Shown here piece by piece: positions 21,542-31,845 of a stretch of 64,000 bases of DNA. A model generated the notes under the pieces. The model was not told the origin of the DNA and did not search any database. It worked only from the letters and a program-made list of their open reading frames with translations. This DNA is from Candidozyma auris. Taxonomy: Eukaryota; Ascomycota; Pichiomycetes; Serinales; Metschnikowiaceae. The position numbers and the translations under genes are program-made. Numbering within the stretch: position 1 is the stretch's first letter; each line of letters begins with the position of its first letter. The stretch spans positions 1,178,001 through 1,242,000 of the forward strand of contig NC_072813.1 of NCBI RefSeq assembly GCF_003013715.1. The letters run 5' to 3'.

Positions 21542-23321
21542 TCTGCTACTATATCTGTGATCTTGTAGGAGTATGATTCAATTGCGATTCAATTCGGGGT
21601 CCTTCATATTCCTGCAGGAATCCTGAGCCTCAATGCCTCGAAGCACTTCTATAAGGGAACCGGATTGGGGTTAGAATTCATTGAGATCGACTGTTGAGGC
21701 TATTCTTGTCCCCTTGTAGCTCAAAGCTAGTTTTACGGTCTAATTTACGTGAAGTAAGACTGAAAATTTGGTGTTTCTCTTGGCTGCAAAATGGCTCTGA
21801 AATGACCAAGGCTGAGCCACACAGGCATATGCTGATAAGAGCATGAGTGAGAAAAGGAGATTCTTTGACGGCGAAGACAACTCAAAGGCACTTTTGTGAT
21901 ACCCAGCCAGTATAAAGATATGCAATACAGTCGATTTTTCGAAAGAGGTTTATTTAGCGCTTGCGAGCCGTTTGTGAAGAGAGGTCGGGAGAAAGACCGC
22001 ATAGCGCCTTTTCGGCTAAATGCTTGAGCAGTTAATCTTGAGTGTAGATATCTTCGAAAGTAGTGACATGTATCCCAGCCTGCTAGCTTTGGATCTTCTA
22101 GACTGACTCCAATTACTAAACACCCCATAAATAATTAAGCAGAGTTTGTAGTGTTCAGTTTTGAATATCCGTATGGCCTTGCCGGTATGGGGAGAGATAC
22201 TTGCAGCACTGTAGAATAAATGTTCGGATGCTCAACCAAAAACTCAGATGAACACCGTTACCTTTTAGTGCTTCAACTGTAATCTGTCTGAGCCATTTGT
22301 GTCAGAATTCAGCTTCAGAGTGAATACTGAGCGGATCATGCATACCTACTAGTAATAGTAATAGTAGACTCACGAACATGACTGTAATCGGAGATATAAT
22401 ATACATAATGGTACAATGGTGGCGCTCAGAAATCACTTTCATATTTGATGGCATAGAAAACTATTTGGAAACTCTTACCGAAGTGAAATGGCTTAGGGGG
22501 TTCAGACTCATGTGGTTTAATTAGCCAATTTCCTTTTAACTCGAATGTAATTGCACTAATGAAGGTTTCCTATAAAGTCTTCAGTATGTGAGGCAACTTT
22601 GGAAATTCTAGTGTCCAATTTAACACCCAAAAAGTGGCCCTGGATTTGGTGCCGTCAAAAGTCACAAATAGACCTTGACTCAGCAACAACTGGGTGCAAA
22701 AGGCTCACTATACTACTCCAGTACAAGCAGGGCAGAGGTCTTCTTTTCCCCCACAACCCCACCGTATCCGAATCCAATGATGCCTTTGCAATTATATCTT
22801 TCATCAGACTGTCTATATTAGCAAGCATTTTTCCAAGATCTAGCGTGTGATAGTGATCGTCACCCTCCAGGCTGCCTCCTTTGGAATTCGCAACCACTCC
22901 AAAGCGCTAAGAGTAACTGGCCACCACATTACCCCACAGACCACAACAAAATGAGCTACAAAGTCTTTTACAAAGGATTCTTGAAGAATCTTTCTGTTGG
23001 ACACCTTCTATAGTTAGTTTGATGGCTCCCTTTTCTGTTTCCTCCCTTCTTCGTCTATCTCAGATAAGTGCGCTAAGTAAGAAATATTGCGAACTTCAGT
23101 CCCTCCCTGCACTAGGCCCCAGAGTACGCTTCTATGGCAAGCACTGTAACCAATGCACCCATACTTCCACAGAACCAAATTTACGGATCCCAGAATCAGA
23201 ATACAGTACAATTTCTACTGTTCAAAATCTCTATTCAAATGCCTTTAAATCTCTCGTTTTTATTCCTTAAACTCCCATTTCCTACTTCCTCCACAGTCTG
23301 CCCTCTCGCTGGAGAGGTGCC

Positions 23322-23350
23322 GGAATCGTGGGGCCGTTCGGGAATCGTGG
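23322..23350 (+). repeat. GGAATCGTGG direct repeat in the UGA1 promoter
   Basis: Two exact 10-bp copies at 23322-23331 and 23341-23350, about 200 bp upstream of the UGA1 start, separated by a GGCCGTTCG spacer. They may be a paired regulator site. Confidence 0.45.
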
Positions 23351-23467
23351 TCCATTTTCAGCCCTGTGGCCCCACCGGCGCCCGTTTTGTGGCCCATAGT
23401 TAAGCGACCCTTAGCGCGCCTCCTCTCCCGCTAACTTTACGAATACAGTAAGCATTTGTGCAGTCGT

Positions 23468-23473
23468 CTTATC
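23468..23473 (-). promoter_or_regulatory. GATA site (GATAAG) upstream of UGA1
   Basis: CTTATC on the plus strand reads GATAAG on the minus strand, the site of GATA nitrogen regulators (Gln3/Gat1 type). This would suit a GABA catabolic gene. A single short site is weak evidence. Confidence 0.35.
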
Positions 23474-23483
23474 AGCCCATCCA

Positions 23484-23490
23484 TATATAA
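23484..23490 (+). promoter_or_regulatory. TATA box of UGA1
   Basis: TATATAA lies 55 bp before the chosen ATG. Confidence 0.55.
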
Positions 23491-23544
23491 GCTTCAGCAA
23501 CTCACGCTGTTGCAGAAAACCCATTCTTGATTATTCCTAATAGC

Positions 23545-25047
23545 ATGCTCAGATCACGCGGATTGACTGCTTTGGCCCGCAGAGCCCACGCCACGGCTGC
23601 AGCTGCTGGCGCCTCGGTGAAGCCAGGGGCAGCGCTGGTGGCTGCAAAATACTACCCTCATGAGCCAAAGGGCCCCCACATCGTGACAGAAACGATTCCT
23701 GGCCCCAGATCCGTTCAGCTCAACAAGCACTTGGGCGAAGTGTTCGACAATCGTGCTGCTTACTTTGTCACAGACTACCGCAATTCCGTGGGCAACTACA
23801 TCTCAGACGCTGACGGCAACCAGTTGCTCGATGTCTACTGCCAGATCTCGTCCATTCCTTTGGGTTACAACAACCCTGCGCTTTTGGAGGCTGCCTCTTC
23901 GCCTGAAATGGCGTCTGCGTTGGTCAACAGACCAGCTTTGGCATGTTTTCCTCAGGACGACTACGCCAAAATCTTGGAAGAGGGCATCTTGGCTGCTGCT
24001 CCTCCTGGCATGTCCAAAGTGTGGACTGCTCTCTCTGGTTCATGCGCTAACGAGACCGCATATAAGGCTGCGTTCATGTACCAAGCAGCCAAGGCCAGGG
24101 GGAAGATGGACTTCACCGACGAGGAGTTGCAATCGGTGATGCTCAACAAGACTCCTGGTGCTTCAGACAGAACGATCCTCTCGTTCGAAAAGGGGTTCCA
24201 CGGCCGCCTTTTCGGCTCTCTTTCGACCACTCGTTCAAAAGCTCTCCACAAGATGGACATCCCGGCTTTCGACTGGCCCGTGGCTCCGTTTCCTGAATTG
24301 AAGTACCCCTTGAAGGACCACATCAGGGAGAACGCTGCCGAAGAAGAGCGTTGCTTGGCCAGATTCGAGGAGATCATCGAGTCCCATCCTCCCGGCAAGA
24401 TTGCTGCAATCATTGTGGAGCCCGTCCAGTCCGAGGGAGGTGACAACCACGCCTCTGCTGAATATTTTCAGGATTTGAGACGTATCACCAGAAAGCACGA
24501 TATTCTCATGATCGTCGACGAAGTCCAGACCGGTGTCGGTGCCCTGGGCAAGTTCTGGGCCCATGAGCACTGGAACTTGCAGGACCCTCCAGACATGGTG
24601 ACATTCTCCAAGAAGTTCCAGGCAGCAGGCTTCTACTTCTCTGACCCTGAGTTGCAGCCATCTCAGCCATACAGACAGTTTAACACGTGGTGTGGCGACC
24701 CATCCAAGGCGATTATTGCCAGGGCTATCTACCAGGAGGTGACCAAGAACAATTTGGTGGAGAGAACCGCTGCTACAGGCGGCTACTTGTACAAGGAGCT
24801 TGAGGTAATCGCGGGCAAATACCCCCACAAGATGCAAAACTTGCGTGGCGAGAACTTTGGCACCTTCATTGCATGGGACTGTGAAAGTCCAACCCACAGA
24901 AATGAGTTGTTGTTGAAGATGCGTGGAGCCGGTGTCAACATTGGTGGCTGTGGAGAGAGGTCTGTCAGATTGAGGCCATCGTTAGTGTTCGAGCCAACCC
25001 ATGCCAATGTACTTCTCAACGCACTTGAGCACGTCATGAAGCAGTAA
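23545..25047 (+). CDS. UGA1: 4-aminobutyrate (GABA) transaminase
   Basis: A PLP enzyme that converts GABA and 2-oxoglutarate to succinate semialdehyde and glutamate, the first step of GABA use. The ATG at 23545 gives 500 residues; the open frame extends six codons upstream only to a TTG. Core class III aminotransferase motifs are present: GSCANETAYKAAF, FHGRLFGSLSTTRSK, the PLP Asp in IVDEVQTGVGA, and the PLP lysine in TFSKKFQAAGFYF. The N-terminus (MLRSRGLTALARRAHATAAAAG) is Arg/Ala-rich without acids, as in a mitochondrial presequence, so import is likely here; S. cerevisiae Uga1 is usually described as cytosolic. CTG at 24544 sits where other GABA transaminases have Thr, supporting CTG=Ser. 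Confidence 0.94.
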   Translation: MLRSRGLTALARRAHATAAAAGASVKPGAALVAAKYYPHEPKGPHIVTETIPGPRSVQLNKHLGEVFDNRAAYFVTDYRNSVGNYISDADGNQLLDVYCQISSIPLGYNNPALLEAASSPEMASALVNRPALACFPQDDYAKILEEGILAAAPPGMSKVWTALSGSCANETAYKAAFMYQAAKARGKMDFTDEELQSVMLNKTPGASDRTILSFEKGFHGRLFGSLSTTRSKALHKMDIPAFDWPVAPFPELKYPLKDHIRENAAEEERCLARFEEIIESHPPGKIAAIIVEPVQSEGGDNHASAEYFQDLRRITRKHDILMIVDEVQTGVGALGKFWAHEHWNLQDPPDMVTFSKKFQAAGFYFSDPELQPSQPYRQFNTWCGDPSKAIIARAIYQEVTKNNLVERTAATGGYLYKELEVIAGKYPHKMQNLRGENFGTFIAWDCESPTHRNELLLKMRGAGVNIGGCGERSVRLRPSLVFEPTHANVLLNALEHVMKQ

Positions 25048-25744
25048 CGACTCTCAAAGAAACAGATTGCTTGAGCATAGAGAAGCGTCTTGTGGGATAG
25101 GGCGGTGTAATGGCTGCAAAATGGCTGCAAGTTGATAATGTGGATGCAACTAATGAGTGTGAATTGTGCCATCCCGGAAAAGAAATTAAAAAAAAATCGA
25201 AAAAAGGCTTCAAACTTCAATTGTTGATTGTCTAGCGTCCCTCCCATCGATTTATTCAATTTCAATAGGAGATGTTTGTACTATCTTCAGTCATAATGTC
25301 TCAGCCTATCTAAGCGCATGCTTCGTGGACGTCACACGACTCTAGCTCACATAGGGAGCCGGAAACTACTACAATCCCAGTAAGTGCTAAAATAAACTAG
25401 GCTGCTTCCTAAGTTAGGCTATAATAACCTCGAGTATCGTTATTTTTTTTTACCTCTCTTCTCTTCTCTCTTTCCTTTTTCCTTCCCCATACTATCGCCT
25501 CCAGCTTCCTATTGCGCTCTCTTCGCCTACTGTATGGGGCATTCCGTGCGCGGTAAGCGAGGGCGTCCTTATTAACCTAGAATCTAAAATCAGCGATATC
25601 AACAGATCCCCCCATACTCCGAATCCGACAAAATAGCGAAATCAGGCAAGAAGGTGGATTTATCAGCATAACTTTAAGCATTCTATCTAATAAAATTATT
25701 TATATCTACACCACCAGTTGCCTTGACTCGCCGTATGATGAACT
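25048..25744. other. Intergenic UGA1-LST4
   Basis: No gene seen. A tandem pair of the recurring word lies at 25109-25130 (AATGGCTGCAAA then ATGGCTGCAA). The region just before LST4 is pyrimidine-rich. Confidence 0.5.
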
Positions 25745-28700
25745 ATGCTAGGACGTCTCTTTAAGCAGCAACAACTGCCTGTTTCCACACCGCATAATGG
25801 GCCTGGCGCCCAGGGACCTCCAAAGCTGGCCACTTCAACGTCAAACAGCTATGAGGACTCATATACTAGAGAGATCTTGTATGGTCTGCTGTGTGCCAGC
25901 CAGCTACGGCCGCATACCTTCAGCAGGCGCCGGTTCCGTCTAGTTGTCTCGCAGGATGGAGGCAATTTGCGCTCCAAACAGGTGCTTTTTGACTCTGCAG
26001 ATCGTCATGATACTCCTGCTTCAGGATCGGGGTGCCAGCTGCGGACTCCGCTGCCCCTGAGACCGAGATCTCTGCTGGAGCTCCGACTGGCGTCTCTGAT
26101 GCGCTCCCCCACGAGCCCCTCGGAGGAGAGTGCAGAGCAGTTGTCTCAAACACTTTCGATGTTGCAGTTTCTGCGGGCTCTGGTAGCGTCAAAGAATATT
26201 CTCACGTCGAAGCTTCTTCACAACGTCACAGAGCTCAACGAGTACATGTTTGGCAGGGGGCTTCCGTCTTCGGAGTCTCACACGGCCACTAAAGTGCATT
26301 TGCTCCCACAGTTCAACTCTGTTCATGGTTCCTTTCAGGCGGTGTTGGTGACGAAATTGTTTCTGATTCCTGATACTCTGGGAATAGTCCCTGAACAGCC
26401 TCACGACCCAGACCCTTGTTGGGAACCTACACCTACATTTCCTGTCAGAGAGTCGTCATATTCTTTTCCCCTGTCTCTTCTGGCGGGCCAGGCGTCTTCT
26501 TCTCCGGAACTTGCCCCATCGTTGACTGTGTCCAATAAGTATACCGTCAACTCTCGCTTTGCTCTCGGCATAGTGATCCCATTTTCACAGGAGCAGTCTG
26601 TGGACGATGTGCTATTTCAAAATTGGGAAGTCATCTCTCACTACTTGGTGATCTTGCAAAAATTGGTTACTAAGAAACTTCTTTCCGTCATAAAATACTC
26701 CACCGTCAACGGCATGTGTCCCTATATAGCCAACAGGCGCATATCATTTCCCTCAGAGCTCTTACAAGCGGACTCGGACCTTCTGCGTCAGGTGCAAAAG
26801 CTATTCAGCCTAGTCCACTACAACTACAATACCCCTCGCTTGGTCAACTCCTACAGTATGATGAAACACTCGGCATACCACGCGAGCTCTCGTTTCAATG
26901 CATTTCTTGTGAACTGGGCCTTGGAAGTGATAAATTGGTTGGAATTCAAAGATGGCAGAAACATTGTTTCCTCAACCCACTCAAACTTCGCTAGCAATGC
27001 CCACTTCCACAATTCACATCCGCACCATAATCCTCATGTCGTTACTGGCTTTAATGAAGCGGAGGGAACCCAATCCAATACATTTTTAGCAAGCTTGTTT
27101 GCCGTTCTACTCCCACTACGGCACCTGATAGCGGATAGTCTCCGTGGCTCCAGTAAACCCGGCACTACCAAGGAGATCACGAGAATCTTAGTAATGACAG
27201 GCAACTCAATGGTTGCTAAAAAACTTATATTTATTCTTAATGGACTTATACCCGATATCCAATTTGAAAGCTGCATCAGCGATGAAGACTATAAGAGGAG
27301 TCTCAAATATGCAGATTGGAATGAATCTCATGAAAATGACTATATCACAACAACATCATCTCAAGAAACTTTCTTTAATCATAGCCATTGTGCGTCCGAA
27401 CGCCCAAGAAGAACGGTGACGCCTTTTTCGGATCCTACAGCAACCCCAGGATCGATCCCGGAAACGACAGATACTCACGAACTCTCTCGCACCCCAGACT
27501 CTGATCATACTCGTTTAGCCCAACCTATACCAATCAAGAAGGGACATCTGACTCGCAGCAGCATTGCAGGCTCCTCGGACGATTCTCTCTCTATATCAGT
27601 TTCTTCCCAAAAGGGATGGGAAGTTCCAGGAAAGGCTGTCCCGGCTGCTAGCGTTTCTTTCGTTGAGAAGCCATCAATAGAGACCACGTTAAATTCTACG
27701 ACGCAACACATACCTATTCATGGAAAACCTTCAATGTCTACATCGTCTTCCATAGCTCATTTATCGTCCTCGCTCAACTCATCCTTATCTTCGAGTGCTT
27801 CAAATTATTCGTTTTCAAAAATCGGCAGCTCGTTCCTAGATAAGTGGAGGAACTCCTTTGCATCCGGCCAGACGTATTTGCATGAGCCTCATCATTACCA
27901 CCATAGTGAAGGTAGCGAGCATGCTATATCCACTGACCTTCAGAAGCGCCCATCATTACAGTCCCTCAACTCACCATCACCAGTTGTCGAGCAAGAGGAT
28001 TTCCACTGGGACGCTGCCACATCATCCACCGGAAAAAGCAGAATGAGGTTGTCTAGAGCACAGTCTATGCTTGATGTATATAATCTCACTCTGGCGACCG
28101 ATGATCAGCCTCTGCGTGCTACCGAGTTTCCTGCCGTTAGTCTCAGAAGAACAAGATGTGCCTTGGTGGTTCCACTTGCCAATGACCATGCCAGAGGATT
28201 GGACGAAGTAAACAAGGATACCGTTCGCAAAAAATGTGAGCGTGTGATGAACGCAAAGTTCTCTTTTAAAAAAATGCTGGAAGACACTTTGGAGGTCTCT
28301 ATTTCGAATAGGAAGAATGAAGAGAAGATATACAAACAAAAGCCACTCATGCCCAACGTTGCGTTTGTTGATGAGTTTAGGCCAGAATATGCTGTGCAAC
28401 TGTGTCCAGTGAGTCTGAGACTCGAAAACCAAGTGATGACTGCAATGAAGAATGACTTGCTATTCTATCATAATGATTGTGACTATGCTCGTGTAAAATC
28501 TCGTTCTGTGATGATCAGCTTGCGTGCCAAGGAGATCAAGGTCGTTGAAATGAGTGTTGGAGACAAGGCTGGGAAGCCAAGATCCGCTTCGGCGCTGGCT
28601 GGATGGACGGCCCCGTCACCAGCTTTCAGCCACGGTCAAAGCACTCCGCCAGTGACATCTCATTCGCCAACCACTTCTTATTTTCAAGATCACCATACTT

Positions 28701-28960
28701 CGATACATAGCAACGGGGGTCATGGGTTAGTTGACGATTCTGCCAGAGGTGCGAGCTACAAGACCACAATACGCAAAGTGTTCACACCCCATCGCAGCAG
28801 CGGCGATAAGGAACTTACAAACAGAATAGAGCTGCTTCTAGACGCCTTGACGGAGGTTGTCGCCAAGATCAACTCTTGCAAGAACGACGGTGCCTCTCAG
28901 GAGCCTTTGAAAAGTCTCAGTAGTAGACTATTTGCAACTGTTCAGGGCATAATACAGTGA
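25745..28960 (+). CDS. LST4: Folliculin-interacting-protein (FNIP)-like TORC1 regulator
   Basis: A 1071-residue protein. Its N-terminal RLVVSQDGG...KQVLFDS segment (about residues 60-85) matches the FNIP N-terminal (longin) signature of yeast Lst4. Lst4 pairs with Lst7 (folliculin) as a GAP for the Rag GTPase Gtr2 at the vacuole, linking amino acids to TORC1. Further similarity in SYSMMKHSAYHASSR and ILVMTGNSMVAKKLIFILNG fits the DENN part. A long Ser-rich, poorly structured region spans about residues 530-850. It is longer than S. cerevisiae Lst4 (about 830). The ATG at 25745 lies just before the conserved start of the longin region. Confidence 0.75.
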   Translation: MLGRLFKQQQLPVSTPHNGPGAQGPPKLATSTSNSYEDSYTREILYGLLCASQLRPHTFSRRRFRLVVSQDGGNLRSKQVLFDSADRHDTPASGSGCQLRTPLPLRPRSLLELRLASLMRSPTSPSEESAEQLSQTLSMLQFLRALVASKNILTSKLLHNVTELNEYMFGRGLPSSESHTATKVHLLPQFNSVHGSFQAVLVTKLFLIPDTLGIVPEQPHDPDPCWEPTPTFPVRESSYSFPLSLLAGQASSSPELAPSLTVSNKYTVNSRFALGIVIPFSQEQSVDDVLFQNWEVISHYLVILQKLVTKKLLSVIKYSTVNGMCPYIANRRISFPSELLQADSDLLRQVQKLFSLVHYNYNTPRLVNSYSMMKHSAYHASSRFNAFLVNWALEVINWLEFKDGRNIVSSTHSNFASNAHFHNSHPHHNPHVVTGFNEAEGTQSNTFLASLFAVLLPLRHLIADSLRGSSKPGTTKEITRILVMTGNSMVAKKLIFILNGLIPDIQFESCISDEDYKRSLKYADWNESHENDYITTTSSQETFFNHSHCASERPRRTVTPFSDPTATPGSIPETTDTHELSRTPDSDHTRLAQPIPIKKGHLTRSSIAGSSDDSLSISVSSQKGWEVPGKAVPAASVSFVEKPSIETTLNSTTQHIPIHGKPSMSTSSSIAHLSSSLNSSLSSSASNYSFSKIGSSFLDKWRNSFASGQTYLHEPHHYHHSEGSEHAISTDLQKRPSLQSLNSPSPVVEQEDFHWDAATSSTGKSRMRLSRAQSMLDVYNLTLATDDQPLRATEFPAVSLRRTRCALVVPLANDHARGLDEVNKDTVRKKCERVMNAKFSFKKMLEDTLEVSISNRKNEEKIYKQKPLMPNVAFVDEFRPEYAVQLCPVSLRLENQVMTAMKNDLLFYHNDCDYARVKSRSVMISLRAKEIKVVEMSVGDKAGKPRSASALAGWTAPSPAFSHGQSTPPVTSHSPTTSYFQDHHTSIHSNGGHGLVDDSARGASYKTTIRKVFTPHRSSGDKELTNRIELLLDALTEVVAKINSCKNDGASQEPLKSLSSRLFATVQGIIQ

Positions 28961-29454
28961 TATGTGCTAGGTCGTATGACCTCTGCAATTATGAGTCTTC
29001 GCCGTAATTTCTTTGACAGGTCGGTCTTATACGTTTTAGCGAAGCCCTGACGTTGATAAGATAGCTTCGATGAAGTGTCATCGCGATACAAGAAGATGAC
29101 TCAAAATGCCACGATGAGCGCTTTAATTAGCAAGGCTTTTACGAATAATTAGATAATGTCACAGAATCTGGGAGTTTGGTTTGTTTCTCTCACTTTGCTT
29201 TTTGGTGAAGGCTTTAAATCCACGATCTTGAGCGCGAAGTGGAAAACTCAAAAAGAGGAAAAAATACAGTAGAAGAAAAACAAGCCTTGCAGTGGAAATA
29301 TCAAGGGGAAACGAAATACCAGCCGAACTACTATTTATTAGCTGCTTTTGGGGTACATTTACTTCATTTTTGCATCACATATCCAGCATTTCATTTCTAT
29401 CTCACTTTTCTCGAAGCTTTGAATACCTAGCCTCAAGGAAGCCATCTTCAAATC
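28961..29454. other. Intergenic LST4-SET2
   Basis: A 494-bp spacer holding the SET2 promoter; no gene or clear motif was recognised. Confidence 0.5.
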
Positions 29455-31647
29455 ATGTCAAATGGGACAACACCGGAGCTCTTCATGGACGCCGAGGACA
29501 AAACGGCCGAGGCAAAGACCAAGTTTACAGAGATTGTGGAATGTACTTATCTATCCAAAAGCCTAGGCAGCATAGCGCTGAAAGAGCTCATGGCATGTGA
29601 CTGTGCTGAAGAATGGGATCATGAAAAGCAGATGAATATGGCTTGCGGCGAACATAGTCATTGTATCAACAGAGTTACTTCCGTCGAATGTACAAACAAG
29701 CTGTGTTTTTGTGGGAAAGACTGTCAGAATCAGCGATTTCAAAAGAAACAGTATAGTGAGGTCAAAGTCATCCAGACAGAGAACAAAGGGTATGGTTTGG
29801 TTGCTGAAAAACCCATTTCTGAGGGAGCATTTGTATATGAGTACATTGGAGAGGTGATAGACGAGGCAACGTTCAGACAACGAATGATCGACTACGACAC
29901 GAGAAAACTACGCCATTTCTACTTTATGATGCTCACGAAAGATGCCTTTATTGATGCTACGGATAAGGGGTCGTTGGCAAGGTTTTGTAATCATTCCTGT
30001 TCACCAAATGCGTACGTGGATAAATGGGTGGTTGGCGATAAGTTACGAATGGGAATATTTGCCAAGCGTGAGATTCAACCGGGGGAGGAGATCACCTTTG
30101 ATTATAATGTTGATCGCTACGGTGCTCAGCTGCAACCTTGCTACTGTGGCTCTGCCAACTGTCTTGGTTGGATGGGTGGAAAGACTCAGACGGATGCTGC
30201 CCTTCTACTCCCAGATGGTATTTCAGAAGCTTTGGGTGTGACCAGAACTCAAGAAAAAGCATGGTTGAAGCGTAACAAGCAGGCCAAAGTTGCACAGCAG
30301 AACGCTGAAGCTACAATCAATGAAGACTTCGTCAAGAGCCTTGAGGTTGAGGCATTAAGCGAAGCCGACGTGAGCAAAGCCATGGCTGCTTTGATGAAAG
30401 CTGAAGACGTCATTGTTGCTGAGAAAATTATTGAGCGGCTCTACTTGACCGAGGATGCCAAAATCAATTCTATCATTGTGCGTCTTCACGGTTATAAAAC
30501 ACTCTCGCAGGTTTTAAAAGACCATGCATCGGATCTGGATGACTTGACAAGTAAGGTGTTACTGATTTTGAAGAGATGGCCCACTATGACACGTAACAAG
30601 ATCGAGCTGTCTCAAATTGAGGACGTGGTCAAGAAAATTGTGGAGGACACAGAAAACCCTGAAATTAGAGAACTTGGATCTGAGCTTCTATCTGATTGGA
30701 GCAAGTTAGAAATGGCCTATAGAATCCCCAAGAATAGGGAAGGCTCAGCAAAAGCGGAGAGAGCTGGCCGAGGGTCCATGTCCCCATTGTACGGAAGAAC
30801 TGTGCGCCTGGCATCTCCAACCTGGGGTTACGAGGATGCGACAGAACAAGGAGGCAACGAATCGCCGCAAAGTGACGTCAATGATGATGATGAGTTGCCT
30901 CCAGGATGGCAGAAAGCCGTGGATCCAAACACGGATACAGTGTATTACTACCATGCGGAATTGGGTATTTCTAAGTGGGAGAAGCCAAAGGGGATTGTGC
31001 CCAAGGGCCCATCGTTCCCTAAGGGACCTGCGAAGCAGAAACAGTTCAAAAATCAACAACCCAAGGGCAAACTTAGAGTTGGAAAACCCAATCACAAAGA
31101 GGGTGAGTTCTCTTCAATTGAAGAGGAGAAACTTCGTAAACTTAAAGAGGAGCAGTTTAAAGAAATGCAACAGAAGGAAAAGTTGCTACAAGATCTTATA
31201 GCTCAATCACAACAAGAAGCGGAGGAGAAAAAAAAGCAAGCAGAGGAGGCCAGACGAGCAAAACTCGAAAAAATCAATCAGAAGCGGAAGCAGAAAGAAA
31301 TGGCCAGGGTCAGGGCAAAATTGCCGCCTTCAAAGGAATCTGTGGAGGTACAATGGACCAAGACTTTGGCTAAATATATCCCCAACATGATCAAGAAATA
31401 CGAAGCAGAGATTGGTCATGAGAACGTGAAGGGGTGTGCTCGAGACTTGGTGAAGATTTTGCTGAGTAAAGAAACAAAGAGAGATCCTGATTCACCACCA
31501 CCAAAGGAGCTTGACAACGCTAAGCTCAAAAAGCTCAAGGAGTTTTCATCGAACTTCATGCAGAAGTTTTTGATCAAGTTCAGAAACAAGAGACCACGGA
31601 CAGAACAGACCCACAGTAACGGCCAGTCAGAAAAGCAAGCTACTTGA
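29455..31647 (+). CDS. SET2: Histone H3 lysine-36 methyltransferase
   Basis: A nuclear methyltransferase that marks H3K36 behind elongating RNA polymerase II. It has 730 residues with the full Set2 domain order: a Cys-rich AWS domain (residues about 45-100, with CNNQRF-like DCQNQRFQKKQ), a SET domain (about 100-220, with GYGLVAEKPI, RFCNHSCSPNA and ITFDYNVDRYG), a post-SET zinc motif CYCGSANCLGWMGG, a WW domain at about 480-512 (LPPGWQKAVDPNTDTVYYYH), a coiled, charged segment, and a C-terminal SRI domain at about 630-715 that binds phosphorylated Pol II CTD. It converges with GPD1, whose stop is 198 bp away. Confidence 0.97.
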   Translation: MSNGTTPELFMDAEDKTAEAKTKFTEIVECTYLSKSLGSIALKELMACDCAEEWDHEKQMNMACGEHSHCINRVTSVECTNKLCFCGKDCQNQRFQKKQYSEVKVIQTENKGYGLVAEKPISEGAFVYEYIGEVIDEATFRQRMIDYDTRKLRHFYFMMLTKDAFIDATDKGSLARFCNHSCSPNAYVDKWVVGDKLRMGIFAKREIQPGEEITFDYNVDRYGAQLQPCYCGSANCLGWMGGKTQTDAALLLPDGISEALGVTRTQEKAWLKRNKQAKVAQQNAEATINEDFVKSLEVEALSEADVSKAMAALMKAEDVIVAEKIIERLYLTEDAKINSIIVRLHGYKTLSQVLKDHASDLDDLTSKVLLILKRWPTMTRNKIELSQIEDVVKKIVEDTENPEIRELGSELLSDWSKLEMAYRIPKNREGSAKAERAGRGSMSPLYGRTVRLASPTWGYEDATEQGGNESPQSDVNDDDELPPGWQKAVDPNTDTVYYYHAELGISKWEKPKGIVPKGPSFPKGPAKQKQFKNQQPKGKLRVGKPNHKEGEFSSIEEEKLRKLKEEQFKEMQQKEKLLQDLIAQSQQEAEEKKKQAEEARRAKLEKINQKRKQKEMARVRAKLPPSKESVEVQWTKTLAKYIPNMIKKYEAEIGHENVKGCARDLVKILLSKETKRDPDSPPPKELDNAKLKKLKEFSSNFMQKFLIKFRNKRPRTEQTHSNGQSEKQAT

Positions 31648-31845
31648 ATTAGTGAATCTGCTATAAAACAAGCAAATTATGCATATAATGTACTATTACA
31701 ACTAAAATCGAGAATAGGATCAACTACACCTTGATGCAATGGATATCTATCAATCTAATATAAATTATTAACTGCGTTCTCCCGGGAGAACGTAGGTCTC
31801 CGATAATAATACTTTACTCTATCTGGCACTTGAATACAAGCCAAT

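Larger units (their letters stand above)
21542..23544. other. Divergent CMK1-UGA1 promoter region
   Basis: No gene seen. It contains TTGGCTGCAAAATGGCT (21780-21796) about 240 bp upstream of CMK1. On the UGA1 side it holds a GGAATCGTGG direct repeat, a GATA-type site and a TATA box. Confidence 0.55.
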
